Shown: positions 18,485 to 28,712, counted from the first letter of the stretch. The stretch: DNA of 64,000 nucleotides from Tetradesmus obliquus (GCA_030272155.1 CP126203.1:4346501-4410500); one strand, 5' to 3'. Translations and numbers: made by a program. Notes: a model not told the origin generated them from the sequence alone.

Positions 18485-19863
18485 TGGTAAGCACGTTTTG
18501 TGCTGCAGGGATCATGAGGACTGACAGGTGTTAGTTTGACTAGGCTGTTGTCATCAGGGTTCAAGTGCATGGTAGTGTGAGTTCGCTCTAATAAAGCAGA
18601 TACAGCTTGGCTTGAATGCCAGGGGCGGAGTGCTTCCCGCCGGGAGTGGCGGCGACACAACCGAGGCTGGCGCTGCATCAGGAGGCGCTGGGCTATTTGA
18701 AGCATGACTTGGCTGACTCCACTCTGGGGCAGTATCAGCAGTCGCTGAAGTATGTGGTGCGCGTGCTGCTGCTGCTGGGTTTGCTGCCGATGCTGTGGGC
18801 CCCGCAGGAGCTGGTAGTGTGTTGGGTAGTGGCGTTTTTTGCGCGGTCCGCGTCTTACAAGTCCATTGTGAACTACTTGAAGGCCTGGAAATACTTCCTG
18901 GGCGTGCATGGCTGGGATGTGAGTGTGTGGCAAGGTTGGCAGCTGCTGCCAAGGCTGTTGAGGGGGGTGCAGCGTGTGAAAGGCGATGTGGCAAAGCCCA
19001 AGCTGCCCATCACCCCGGCCCTGTTACTCAAGTTTGTGCGGGCGCTGCCGCTGGGCGGCCCGGCACTTGCTCTGTGGGCAGCAATACTGGTGGGATTCTT
19101 TGGCTTTCTCCGCAAAGGGCATTTATGTGTGGACGGTGTTGGGCTTGGCCCTGTGTCTATGGCAGTGCTGCGGCGCAAAAACTTTGTGTTTGACCATGCG
19201 GCTTACTGTGTACATATTACAGTTACCATGTCAAAGACCAACCAGTTTCGGCAGCGGCAGCAGGTCATCACCATTCAAGGGGTGAAGGGACACGTTTTGG
19301 ACCCATACGCCTGGCTGCAGAAGCTGTTCACGTTGCATCCTGCGGATGGGGATGCACCGGCGTTTGGTCATGTGCAGGGTGGGGTGTATGTGCCCCTGAC
19401 ATACTCTCGTCTGCTGGTGGGTCTGAAGGATTTGATTACGGCGTGTGGCCTGGACCCCTCCGCATATGGTGGGCACTCGCTGCGGCGAGGCGGCGCCACG
19501 TGGGCCTTTCAATGTGGGGTGCATCCGCTGTTCATTCGCATACAAGGTGACTGGCAGTCTGACACGTGGCTGCTGTATGTCGGCATGTCGGCAGCGCAGA
19601 AGTGTGCTGTCACGCGCATGATGCAGGAGAAGATCGCAAGCCTGCCTGGTGCAGCAATTTGAGTGAGGTGGGGAGTGGGTTGGGATGTGTGCTGTGTGCT
19701 GCTCAGCTGAGAATGCTGAGCTGACACTGCTCTGGCGGCTGCTGTGTGCGCGGCACACGCGTAGCCTGCCCGCTTCTGGCCCAACCTCACTCATTGCTGG
19801 CATGTCTGTTGTTATGTTAAGTCAAGACGGGGATATTGTAACACACCTAAGGCAAGCATGATC
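18485..19863 (+). mobile_element. Tyrosine-recombinase element, full-length copy
   Basis: 1379 bp running from TGGTAAGC to CATGATC. It consists of a 138-bp left segment (18485-18622), the recombinase gene and a 184-bp right segment (19680-19863). Both end segments are repeated without visible change in the adjoining short copy, which fixes the ends. No inverted terminal repeat is seen. The architecture (single recombinase gene, no obvious terminal repeats) is that of a Crypton-like element. Confidence 0.8.
18616..19662 (+). CDS. Tyrosine recombinase (Crypton-like)
   Basis: 348 aa. The N-terminal half is a helical core-binding domain (STLGQYQQSLKYVVRVLLLL, SYKSIVNYLKAWKYFLGVHG). The catalytic half shows the expected residues: first Arg in GFFGFLRKGHL, HxxR in YGGHSLRRGGATWAF, then GDWQSDTWLLYVGMS with Trp in place of the second His and the Tyr nucleophile. 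TMSKTNQ may supply the catalytic Lys. The frame is intact and the flanking element segments are unmutated, so the gene may be recently active. The ATG lies in the last bases of the 138-bp left segment. Such enzymes integrate and excise circular DNA at short core sites. Confidence 0.85.
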   Translation: MPGAECFPPGVAATQPRLALHQEALGYLKHDLADSTLGQYQQSLKYVVRVLLLLGLLPMLWAPQELVVCWVVAFFARSASYKSIVNYLKAWKYFLGVHGWDVSVWQGWQLLPRLLRGVQRVKGDVAKPKLPITPALLLKFVRALPLGGPALALWAAILVGFFGFLRKGHLCVDGVGLGPVSMAVLRRKNFVFDHAAYCVHITVTMSKTNQFRQRQQVITIQGVKGHVLDPYAWLQKLFTLHPADGDAPAFGHVQGGVYVPLTYSRLLVGLKDLITACGLDPSAYGGHSLRRGGATWAFQCGVHPLFIRIQGDWQSDTWLLYVGMSAAQKCAVTRMMQEKIASLPGAAI

Positions 19864-20306
19864 TGGTAAGCACGTTTTGTGCTGCAGGGATCATGAGGAC
19901 TGACAGGTGTTAGTTTGACTAGGCTGTTGTCATCAGGGTTCAAGTGCATGGTAGTGTGAGTTCGCTCTAATAAAGCAGATACAGCTTGGCTTGAATGCCA
20001 GCTGTTTGATTGTACGGGAGCAACGTTTGTGCATGCGCGTTTCCCTCCCACCCACCCTTGATACTCCATTGATGGGCTGGCATTTGCCTCTGCTTGACTG
20101 CATACCGCCATGTCAGTACTGTTTGGGATGTGTGCTGTGTGCTGCTCAGCTGAGAATGCTGAGCTGACACTGCTCTGGCGGCTGCTGTGTGCGCGGCACA
20201 CGCGTAGCCTGCCCGCTTCTGGCCCAACCTCACTCATTGCTGGCATGTCTGTTGTTATGTTAAGTCAAGACGGGGATATTGTAACACACCTAAGGCAAGC
20301 ATGATC
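19864..20306 (+). mobile_element. Tyrosine-recombinase element, internally deleted copy
   Basis: 443 bp directly abutting the full-length copy. It has the same 138-bp left segment (19864-20001) and 184-bp right segment (20123-20306), but 121 bp of unrelated sequence replaces the recombinase gene. This is the structure expected of a non-autonomous derivative inserted head-to-tail beside the autonomous element. Confidence 0.85.
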
Positions 20307-20689
20307 CCGCAGGTTTTCAGGGCGAGTGGCTGCAGGTGGACCTGCCCGTGGCTGGTAGGCTGGTGGCCTACGACTTTAGTGCCATCTCCCTCCCCAAGGA
20401 TGGGCAGCCTAGGCGGTGGGTCGTCCTCGGCTCCAATGACGGCGGCCAGTCGTTTCCGTGGTGCGCTCCACCCTTGATCATTTCGAACGGTCCCCAGTAC
20501 ACCTGGGTGCGCAACACGCTCCCGAACCGGCCCAGCTCAGCGTATCAGACCTACCGCCTGGTGGTCCGCGGAGTGCTGCACAGCGACCCCAACATGCCCG
20601 CCTACGCAGCCTTCCTGCCCACGCTGACACTGATCCTGGAGACCGACATCAGCCCCCAGTGGCCGTTGGACATGAAGCCATCTTCCACA

Positions 20690-20702
20690 CCGGTAGGGTC
20701 GA
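20690..20702 (-). promoter_or_regulatory. TCGACCCTACCGG motif, inverted copy 4
   Basis: An exact 13-nt copy in reverse orientation, inside the 3' end of the discoidin-like reading frame. Its meaning here is unclear. Confidence 0.45.
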
Positions 20703-20743
20703 CAGGGTCGACACTGAAGCTGGTAGGAGTGAGCCCGCTGTAG

Positions 20744-21042
20744 CTTGCGTACTCCAGTGATGCCCGCCATGACCACATCTTGGTGTTGAGCGACTCCGTG
20801 GTTCAACGGGGAATCATTCGACACCAGATCAAAGTGCCCGAGCACGGTGCTGGGGGTCGTGTTCAAGGGCGCGATCACATGGACAACGTGCGCCCACCAA
20901 AATGGGGCGGTGCGGGTGCTGCCGCTGGGGCCTGGGCAGCCACTGCCTCTCAGGCTGGGCTTCAGACAGGACGCCCGTGACGCTCGAGTCGCCCGCCACG
21001 CTGTTCTGGGAGTCGTGCGGTAGCGGGACGCTTCGTCGTCCC
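20744..21042. other. Gap between convergent viral genes
   Basis: About 300 bp between the discoidin stop and the end of the next minus-strand ORF. Several frames are open on both strands, but none shows a motif I trust. It may be the eroded end of another gene. Confidence 0.3.
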
Positions 21043-21342
21043 TCACCACTTGTGTGAAAACTTGGGGTCGTTGCTGCCATTGAAGGCATCCTTGTCGACC
21101 TTGCTGGGCGTGTTGGCGTAGCCCATGGCGCCCCAGGTGTTGAAGTCGCGCCCCTTAGGCAGGTGTTGAATGCCTGCCACCGGGTACCTTGGCGCGTTGT
21201 AGGGCAGGTAGCTGCCACCAAAGCCGGTGTAGCCGTTGATGCCCTGGTACTGAAGGCCTTGACGTGCGTCGCCCTTGTCAAACTGCAAGCTCGCGCCGTA
21301 CGCCCAGATCTTGCGTGCTCCTTGTGGGGCAGAGCCGTCCAT
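21043..21342 (-). CDS. Small unknown protein next to the capsid gene
   Basis: 99 aa, Gly/Tyr/Asn-rich (LQYQGINGYTGFGGSYLPY, then GRDFNTWGAMGYANT). No membrane segment or known motif. It follows the capsid segment on the same strand by about 100 bp, so it is probably co-expressed with it. No function assigned. Confidence 0.5.
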   Translation of the reverse strand: MDGSAPQGARKIWAYGASLQFDKGDARQGLQYQGINGYTGFGGSYLPYNAPRYPVAGIQHLPKGRDFNTWGAMGYANTPSKVDKDAFNGSNDPKFSHKW

Positions 21343-21438
21343 TGGTTAGGTTATAGTACAGCGATACATTTACTGCAGAGGAGATAGAATTGCTTCTTAC
21401 TGTAGATAGCCCACCACCTGGCCGGGGGACACAACGCA

Positions 21439-22270
21439 CTAGTTGGTGCACTCCACCACGATCACGGCTCTGTGGCCGCCGCTGGCGTTGGTGACGCGGA
21501 AGATGATGGGCATGGGGTTGGCCATGGTGTCCATGCCGGACAGCACTGGGACCTCGCCCAGCTCTGCGCCGTGCTCCAGGCTCACGGTGAACACAATTTT
21601 TTTGTCGGTCCAGTCGGCCTGGTCCTTGATGGAGCTCTGGTACAGCAGGTTCTTGCCGGTGCCGTTCAGGGCGCTCTTGAGCAGCATGTAGGCGGTGTCG
21701 CGGTCGCATGGGAAGGCGGGCAGCGTGGCGTTGTTGAGCACAAAGTTCAGCTGCGTGTTTGCTCCTAGGGAGCTTGAGTTGAAGTACGAGCTGAGCTCGT
21801 TGTTGGCCTCGTAGGCGCCCTGGGTGCCGGTGTAGCCCGTGGCGCGCAGCATGCCCCACAGCTGGTCGATGCACTGGGAGCTCACCATGACGGTGTGGTC
21901 CTGGCTGGTGCCACCGGCGGTGGACACGGCGGTCACATAGTGCTTGAAGGGAATCACCAGGCCGCCAGCGTTGACCTTCTTGGCGATCATGGCCTGGTAC
22001 AGCCCGTTGCCAAAGTCGATGGTCTTCACGTACATGCACGCCTTGGACAGCTGGTAGGTGGGGTTGGCGTCGGTGCTTGCCATCACCTTGGGCAGCGCGA
22101 ACTGGATGTCCAACTGTACCGTGCCGAGGGCGCCGGTGTCGATGAAGCGCTGGTGCGTGCCTCCTAGCAGGGTGCCGTGCAGGCTGTTGACGGACCAGGT
22201 GGCATGGGCGCCTCCTGCAAGAGGTGCCACTGCGGCTGCGCCTGGCACTGCCTGGGTGGTCTGGTGGGGC
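21439..22270 (-). pseudogene. Major capsid protein, C-terminal half only
   Basis: About 275 codons without a native ATG. Features: FIDTGALGTVQLDIQFALPK, KACMYVKTIDFGN, LVIPFKHYVTAVSTAGGTSQ, a conserved C-terminal MANPMPIIFRVTNASGGHRA and VIVVECTN. This looks like the second jelly roll of the double-jelly-roll major capsid protein of polinton-like viruses, which are normally about 500 residues or more. The first jelly roll is missing: upstream of about 22270 the sequence turns into the Fanzor gene in another frame. The copy cannot make a full capsid subunit. Confidence 0.65.
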
Positions 22271-23222
22271 GCTTTGAGGTGCGACACTCGCTCTGCTTCT
22301 CCACAATTGCACCAGAGCTCCGCAGGCGCAGTGCCGCTCTATAGGCAGCAGTTGTGGGCGTGGCGGGCTTGCCAGTTCCGGAGGGGCTGAACATGGCGGC
22401 ACCATAGGCAATGGCCAGGCGCTTGTTGGGCTCGGCTGCCGACACGTCCCGCTCCAAGCCGGAGAAGAAGCGGTCCAAGCAGCATTTGCGGCCGCCATAG
22501 GTGCGGAAGGGGAGCTTGGCCGGCTTGCGCTGCATGGCGGACGTCCACCACTCCTCAGCCACGCTGTTGTACGCCGCAATGTGCTGGGTCAGCTGCTGCA
22601 GACAGCTGCTGCGCAGTGCTCCGCCCTGCTGGTTCATCTGTTTCCAGGCGCCACCAATCATGGCCTTGTCCCAACGCCGCGCCTTGGCATGCGCCTGTGC
22701 CAGCCTGGACTCCAGGAGATAGCGCTTGCGGGGGAGCGTCCACTCCAGCGTACGGGTGGTGCCCTGCACCTGGGTCGCGGCGTGCACGATCGTGCACCTG
22801 CCAGGGTCGATGCCCACGACAGCCAAGTCGTGGGGAGGAGGCAGTGCTGGGGTGGTAGCGCCCGTGGTCCCTTTGCTTCTGCTGCTGCTACTGTTGCTGC
22901 TGCTGCTGGTGACTGCTGCTGCTGCTGCTGCAGTTTTGGTGCCCTTCTTTGAGATTGGCCTTGTGTCTGCGTACACAAAGCTGGCTGCGACGCCATCTGT
23001 TGACAAGGAGCCCCACCACTGCAGCTTCCCCTTCTGCTTAGCAAGGCAAGGGGGCTCAAACACGCCTGCTACCAGATCCAGCACGCCATCCCAGTCCGTT
23101 GCCTTGCCCTGCTTTACCATCAGGTGCTTTGGCACCAGGCGCATGCCGCTCAGCATGTGCAGCAACGTGGTGCAGGGCCAGGAGGCAGGTGGGCTGGGCC
23201 AGGAGGCAGGTGGCCTCGGCAA
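22271..23222 (-). pseudogene. Fanzor (eukaryotic TnpB-like RNA-guided nuclease) fragment
   Basis: A minus-strand frame with the marks of Fanzor/OMEGA nucleases. It has LQWWGSLSTDGVAASFVYAD, then the RuvC-I segment AVVGIDPGRCTIVHAATQ with its Asp, a helical KRYLLESRLAQAHAKARRWD stretch and YGAAMFSPSGTGKPATPTTA. The RuvC-II Glu is in SECRTSK (22272-22292). The frame then ends at the join with the capsid gene, so the zinc finger and the RuvC-III Asp are missing. The N-terminal part is also lost into the satellite array. An Ala/Ser/Asn-repeat insert (about 22870-22960) resembles host trinucleotide tracts. No omega RNA can be placed. Confidence 0.7.
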
Positions 23223-24062
23223 GGTCGCCTACCAGCCACCCGCCTAGCCTGGCATCATACCCATAACTTGTCCAAATTATCTGCCTCCCTCCACATCCAA
23301 CGCACAGCTGATGGTGGCCAGGGCCATGTGGCAGGTGGCAGGTGGCCCGGGTCACATCGCCTGCCAGCCACCTGCCTGACCTGACTGGCATACCCACAAC
23401 TTGTCCAAATTGTCTGCGCTTCTCAAATCCAACGCACAGCTGATGGGCGTGGTCTTCAATAAGCATGGTCAGGCGGCAGGAGGCCTGGGCCAGGTGGCAG
23501 GTGGCCAGGGCCAGGTGGCAGGTGGCCAGGGCCAGGTGGCAGGTGGCCTGGGTCACGTCGCCTGCCAGCCACCTGCCTCACCTGGCTGGCATACCCATGA
23601 CTTGTCCAAATTCTCTGCGTCCCCTCAAATCAAACGCACAGCTGATGGGTGTGGTCTACAATAAGCATGGTCAGGCGGCAGGAGGCCTGGGCAAGGCGGC
23701 ACGTCGCTGACGCCAGGTGGATAGTCGCCAACGCCAGGTGGCAGGTTGCCTGGGTCACGTCGCCTGCCCGCCACCTGCCTGACTTGGCTGGCATACCCAC
23801 AACTTGTCCGAATTCTCTGCTTCCCCTAAAATCCAATGCACAGCTGATGGGTATGGTTTACAATAAACATGGTCAGGCGGCATGAGGCCAGGGCTAGGTG
23901 GCAGGTGGCCTGGGTCACGTCGCCTGCCAGCCGACCTCCTCACCTGGCTGGCATACCAACAACTTGTCCAAATTCTCTGCGTCCCCTCAAATCCAACGCA
24001 CAGCTGATGGATGTGGTCTACAATAAGCATGGTCAGGCGACAGGAGGCCAGGGCCAGGTCGC
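23160..24062. repeat. Satellite array, five divergent units
   Basis: Units of about 125-205 bp. Each has a core (CTTGTCCAAATTCTCTGCGTCC, continuing to CGCACAGCTGATGGGTGTGG and AATAAGCATGGTCAGGCGGC) plus a short GGCCAGGTGGCAGGT minisatellite. Cores begin near 23265, 23400, 23601, 23805 and 23961. The array lies directly upstream of the Fanzor frame and supplies its apparent first ~14 codons. Confidence 0.85.
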
Positions 24063-24244
24063 AGGGGGGAAAAAAAGGGGTGAGCTGCAGGACCTAGCTG
24101 AGGAAGCTGGCGTTGGATCTTCTGGACATTGCATGAGACAGACCTCTGGTGCAATGAGTAGGAGTGGGGGAATGCTTGATGTGTCTGTAACGACATTTGC
24201 CCGCAACACAAGTTGGTTAGTCCTGGCATAATGTGTGCTCGCCG

Positions 24245-25108
<864 letters not shown>

Positions 25109-25543
25109 ATGGATGTTGGCAGGAGAGTGTGTGTAGTAATACCTCTCAACAAACTCTGCGCACCCACTCAGCAGATGCATCCCATGCATGCTGCGACCGC
25201 CCTCGCGCAAGATGCTATCGATACAGACAAAGTGGTTAGGGTGTACGTCTCCAACATGAACAAGAAGCGCCGCAACCCAGGCTTCTACATTGCTATCAGG
25301 GAGGCAGGCAAACGCGGGATTGAGAAACAGAAAGCTGCCAGAGACAAGCACAGCTTCTTTGAGGTGCTGGAGGCCACGGCGAACGATAAAGCTGTATCAG
25401 AGGATATCAGCACAGTCATGAAAGGGCTGCGTACAGCTATCAGGGAAGTGCTGCCGGCAGACCTGCAGCGTAGACTAGATGATTGCTGCGACAAGTGCCT
25501 CCCCAAGCGCTGCCCTCGGTGCATGGAGCCGCTGGATGGCTAA
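25109..25543 (+). CDS. Unknown protein with C-terminal Cys cluster
   Basis: 144 aa from ATG 25109; internal ATGs near 25178 are alternatives. The middle is basic and helical (VSNMNKKRRNPGFYIAIREA, KRGIEKQKAARDKHSFFEVL). The end, DDCCDKCLPKRCPRCMEPLDG, holds five Cys in a zinc-ribbon-like arrangement. The reading frame is clean and lacks the CAG-type runs of host genes. Family not recognised. Its position beyond the viral remnant and among hairpins suggests it may belong to another mobile or viral fragment, but nothing proves that. Confidence 0.45.
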   Translation: MDVGRRVCVVIPLNKLCAPTQQMHPMHAATALAQDAIDTDKVVRVYVSNMNKKRRNPGFYIAIREAGKRGIEKQKAARDKHSFFEVLEATANDKAVSEDISTVMKGLRTAIREVLPADLQRRLDDCCDKCLPKRCPRCMEPLDG

Positions 25544-27560
25544 GCTCAGCCGCTGCATTGTGTGAGGATTGCGTGGGGGTGGTGTTGTTAGGGCCTCAGC
25601 TGGCAAGGGAGTAGAAATGGCATTTGGATCCAGCCGCTTTGCTGCTGGGTGCATACAGCAGATAGGGGCCAGTTGATAGCCGGTTCATAGCGATCAGCAG
25701 TGACAATAGCGTCAGCAGTTGCATGACTAGGAGCAGCAACGCCATGTGTTAACCACATGCACCATAGTTCTTTGCATGCCTTCTCGTATGTGTGGCTGAT
25801 TTGTGAGAGACTAGCTTGCATGTGGATCAAGTCACCATCTCAAATGTTGTAAGGTATGTGTCATCAAATATGGGGTCCGTACACCGGACAAGGACTGCCC
25901 GTGTCCTTTGTCCGAAGGTATTGTCTGGTGCCAATCACTGAAAAATCAGCAGTGAAAGCAGCATCGACAATATGATGACCAGGCAGCAGCGGCACCAATC
26001 AATAGCCTGCAGCCAGCGATATAGGCCGGCAACCTATGGTTCTTGTGATGCAGCAAATTTCATGCCAGCCATCACCATGCAGTACATGATGGGCATGCAA
26101 CAGTCGTGCCTGCCGCTGGTCATGTCATCATCAGGTGGCAATGCTCTGGTTGTTCTGTTAATGCATTAGTGGCAGTAGCAGTCGTGCTGACAGAGACGCA
26201 GCGTTCACATCATGACAAGTGCGTGTCACAGCGTTCACAAAAAATGACAAGTGCGTGGTATGACTTTATTCGTTTGTCACAAGACAGTTTGATCCAAGCG
26301 TTCCATCTTCCCGCCTGCTGGTATTGACCAATACATGTCATGTATTGGTCAATACCAGCAGGCGGGAAGATGGGCTGCTATGTGTGAAGCTGTGCATGAC
26401 GTTATGGTCTCTTTACGGGAAGGTGTCAACTCTGAACCACAAGCAACCCCGCTGCTGGCCACTGACGGTGCCTGCGGACAACGGACAAGGACAGTCCGTG
26501 TCCGTTGTCCGCACCCCAGGTTGAACTCTATGAACACACACATCCTCTGCTGCCTCTGCTGTTGGTGCTGCATCTGCTGCTGTTGCTACTGTTGTTGCTG
26601 CTGCTGCCATGGCGCTGTCATGGTTGCGCTTACAGCCTGACCTGGCCGCAGTGCACGTGGGGCTCCTGATTGGCGTAACTTGGTGAACTTAAGTTTTGTA
26701 CTATATTAAACTATCTTTGGTTGCATATACAGGCGGACAGTCAGCTGTGCCGACCGGGTAGCCTGACTAAAGTTATGGTTGCGGCAACACCCCATGGGGT
26801 GTGCTGTTGCGCAGCAGCAACTGCTGCAGCCATCTCAACAACCGACCAATCATGAAATTGCAGTGCTAGAACGAGAGGAACATGCTTGAAGTCTCACCTG
26901 TCATACCGTTCTCACCCCGCCGACTCGTCTTCCAATCAACAAGTGTTGATTGGAGTTTCTGTCATGACACGTGGCGTACGTTTGGCGCCGTTCGCTATCT
27001 TAGTCTGCGAGACGGCAAAACTACGGGAAAACTAATATCTACTATAGCAGATTACAAACGTTTTGCGAACTGAGAATAGCGAAAGGTCCCAAAAACTCTC
27101 GTGCGGGCCACTTCGCAGCTTGAGTTTACGCTGCCACCTGCGAGGAACACATACATGAGCCGCTGAGACGCATTTCTATCATTGCTAAAACCGTTGTCAA
27201 GAACCCGTTTGGAGGAGCGTTGCTTGATGTTGCTCTGTCCGGGCCAGGCTGAGTGGAAGACACCACAGCAGGCGCATATCAGCATGCAAATACCCAGCAG
27301 TGTTCTCATCAACTGTGCACTGCTGTCCGCTGTCAATCACAAGCCAACAAAAGGCACTCAAAAAGGATGTGGCGTAGTGTTACAGTCACACAGGGACTGC
27401 ATTGAATGCCCCTAACTGGGCTGGGTGCTGCTGGGCCGCACAGTCAAGTACCCTCCAAAATGTCCTGCCACCGCTCACTGCACAGCTAGCTGCAGTCACA
27501 AGATACACATGCATAGAGCCCACACTCATCTCACACTACTGCTCAAAACTCCTGTCTCAG
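25544..27560. other. Gene-poor region with hairpins
   Basis: About 2 kb with no convincing gene, AT-richer than its surroundings. Its notable content is a pair of similar 29-nt hairpins (25886-25914 and 26483-26511) around a 71-nt near-perfect palindrome (26303-26373). Confidence 0.6.
25886..26513. repeat. Possible foldback or miniature element
   Basis: Two imperfect palindromes of the form GGACAAGGACNGYCCGTGTCC plus KTTGTCCG stand about 600 bp apart in direct orientation. Between them is a palindrome with 35-nt arms and a 1-nt spacer (26303-26337 and 26339-26373; arm begins CCATCTTCCCGCCTGCTGG). Confidence 0.6.
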
Positions 27561-28446
27561 CTAAGTCTCAGCTGCACACAGCCCAGCCTGCACCTCCTCC
27601 GCCCACTCTGCCTCCACTTTAGTCAATGTCTCCAGCGCCTTGCTGCTGCTGTCAGAGGGCTGCAGAACATGAAGAATGTTGCCAATCTTGTCACTGCACA
27701 TCTCCTGAGTTTTGCGCTGAAGCTGCAGGGGCTGGGCAAGGTCGCGCGCAGCATTCTGATAGAATCGGCCAAACACGGAGTTGCCTTCAAAGCGGTCCAC
27801 GCAGAACAGCCAAACCAGGCGGGTGCTGCTGCTGCTGCTGTTGCTGTTGCTGCTGCTGCTGCTGCCAGCAGATCCACCTGCACCCTCAGCAACAGCTGCT
27901 GCGACCTTGAAGCTGGCTGGGTCGCGCATGTTCTTCTTGCTGCCTGCATCAACCTCCATCAACACGTGGTCGCCCAGCTGCACCCAGCACCCATCCCCAT
28001 CCTCATCCGCATCAAACCACATGCCAGGCCGGTCATCAGATGCTGCAGGAGGAGGCTTCTGCAGCATGGGCCTCTTGCTGCTGTCCGCCTCTGCTGCTGC
28101 TGCTGCCATGGCAGTGCTATGCTTGCGCTTCTTGCCTGTGCTGCTAGGTGCTGTTGCTGCTGCTGCTGTTGCTGTGGGATTGGCAGCACTGGGTTCACAT
28201 GCTGGCACGGCAAGCGCCCTGATGCTGCTTGTGAGGGCTTCAAGGACACCTGCAGGCACAGAAGCACCATCGCGGGCTGCCGCATACAACTCCTTGAGCC
28301 CTTGCTTGACTGTTGGTGCCACATGCGGGTCTGCTGCAACCCTCAGCAGAGGCACTACGGCAGCTATTGCAGCAGCATGCGCGGCATCTGCCTCGCTGCT
28401 CAGCGCCATTGAGAGCTCTGATACTGAGACCAGCGCTGCTGCAGTG

Positions 28447-28509
<63 letters not shown>

Positions 28510-28665
28510 GGGGCAACAGGATGCACTGCCCCTGCTGCCTCTAGCAGCACTGGCGCTGGGGCTGCTGGCTGCTGCGGCTGCTGCAGTGCACTGATTGCAA
28601 CTGCAGCTGCGCTTGCGGCAGCACGCTGCTGCGGCCTCGCGCCATCCAGCTGCAGGGCGCCTGCA
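27561..28665 (-). CDS. Gln/Ala/Ser-rich protein, possible BAH-like domain at the C-terminus
   Basis: A single open frame of about 368 codons from an acceptor at 28665 (CACCTGCAG) to TAG at 27561. The first half is alanine/serine-rich with a (Ser)n run. A middle helical part reads LRVAADPHVAPTVKQGLKEL, and a basic KKRKHS follows. The last ~140 residues look folded: GCWVQLGDHVLMEVD, then RLVWLFCVDRFEGNSVFGRF and TQEMCSDKIGNILHVLQ. That order vaguely recalls a BAH domain; the match is weak. No upstream exon could be placed because the resolvase ORF begins only 48 bp away, so the gene may be truncated at its 5' end. Confidence 0.45.
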
Positions 28666-28712
28666 GGTGCCAGAAGAGGCGTTATTAATATCGGCACACA
28701 ACATACACACAC

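Larger units (their letters stand above)
18286..20743 (+). pseudogene. Discoidin (F5/8C-like) virion protein split by inserted elements
   Basis: The first part, 18286-18484, has SSSGSDPSNAFDGDDSAAWT; the second, 20307-20743, has GEWLQVDLP, then AYDFSAISLP and RRWVVLGSNDGGQSF. Together these are the signature of a discoidin / coagulation factor 5/8 C-type carbohydrate-binding domain, common on virion surface proteins of polinton-like and giant viruses. Removing 18485-20306 joins the two parts in frame (199 + 437 = 636 nt, 211 aa), so the insertion interrupts one gene precisely. The insert begins TGGTAAG, but splicing at that GT to the CAG at 20311-20313 would shift the frame, so an intron reading is not supported. 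Its partner ligand is unknown. Confidence 0.7.
13469..22271. mobile_element. Endogenous polinton-like virus remnant (algal)
   Basis: A compact gene cluster unlike its host surroundings: closely packed or overlapping ORFs, no CAG tracts and no introns needed. Its hallmark parts are a packaging ATPase, a penton-like minor capsid protein, a double-jelly-roll capsid segment and a discoidin-like virion protein. No polymerase, protease or terminal inverted repeat was found. The capsid gene is truncated at the right side by a junction with Fanzor sequence, and the penton-like gene carries a nonsense codon, so the copy is defective. Boundaries are approximate: the left limit is set at paired palindromes, the right limit at the capsid/Fanzor join. 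Confidence 0.75.

Noticed and set aside
18616..19662. Retrotransposon-type integrase or a PLV integrase
   Set aside because: The active site is that of a tyrosine recombinase, and the gene lies inside its own small element rather than in the viral gene order.
18485..20313. Insert read as an intron (GTAAGC...CCGCAG)
   Set aside because: Splicing there shifts the discoidin frame; removing 18485-20306 instead keeps it. The two repeated copies also define element ends, not splice sites.
20829..21281. Minus-strand ORF across the capsid-side gap
   Set aside because: It overlaps the better 99-aa frame and is Arg/Thr/Pro-rich in the way of a shadow frame.
21278..22579. 433-aa Arg/His/Pro-rich minus ORF
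   Set aside because: It is an out-of-frame shadow of the capsid and Fanzor frames.
23160..24062. CRISPR-like array
   Set aside because: Units are long, divergent and variable in length, without unique spacers, and the genome is eukaryotic.
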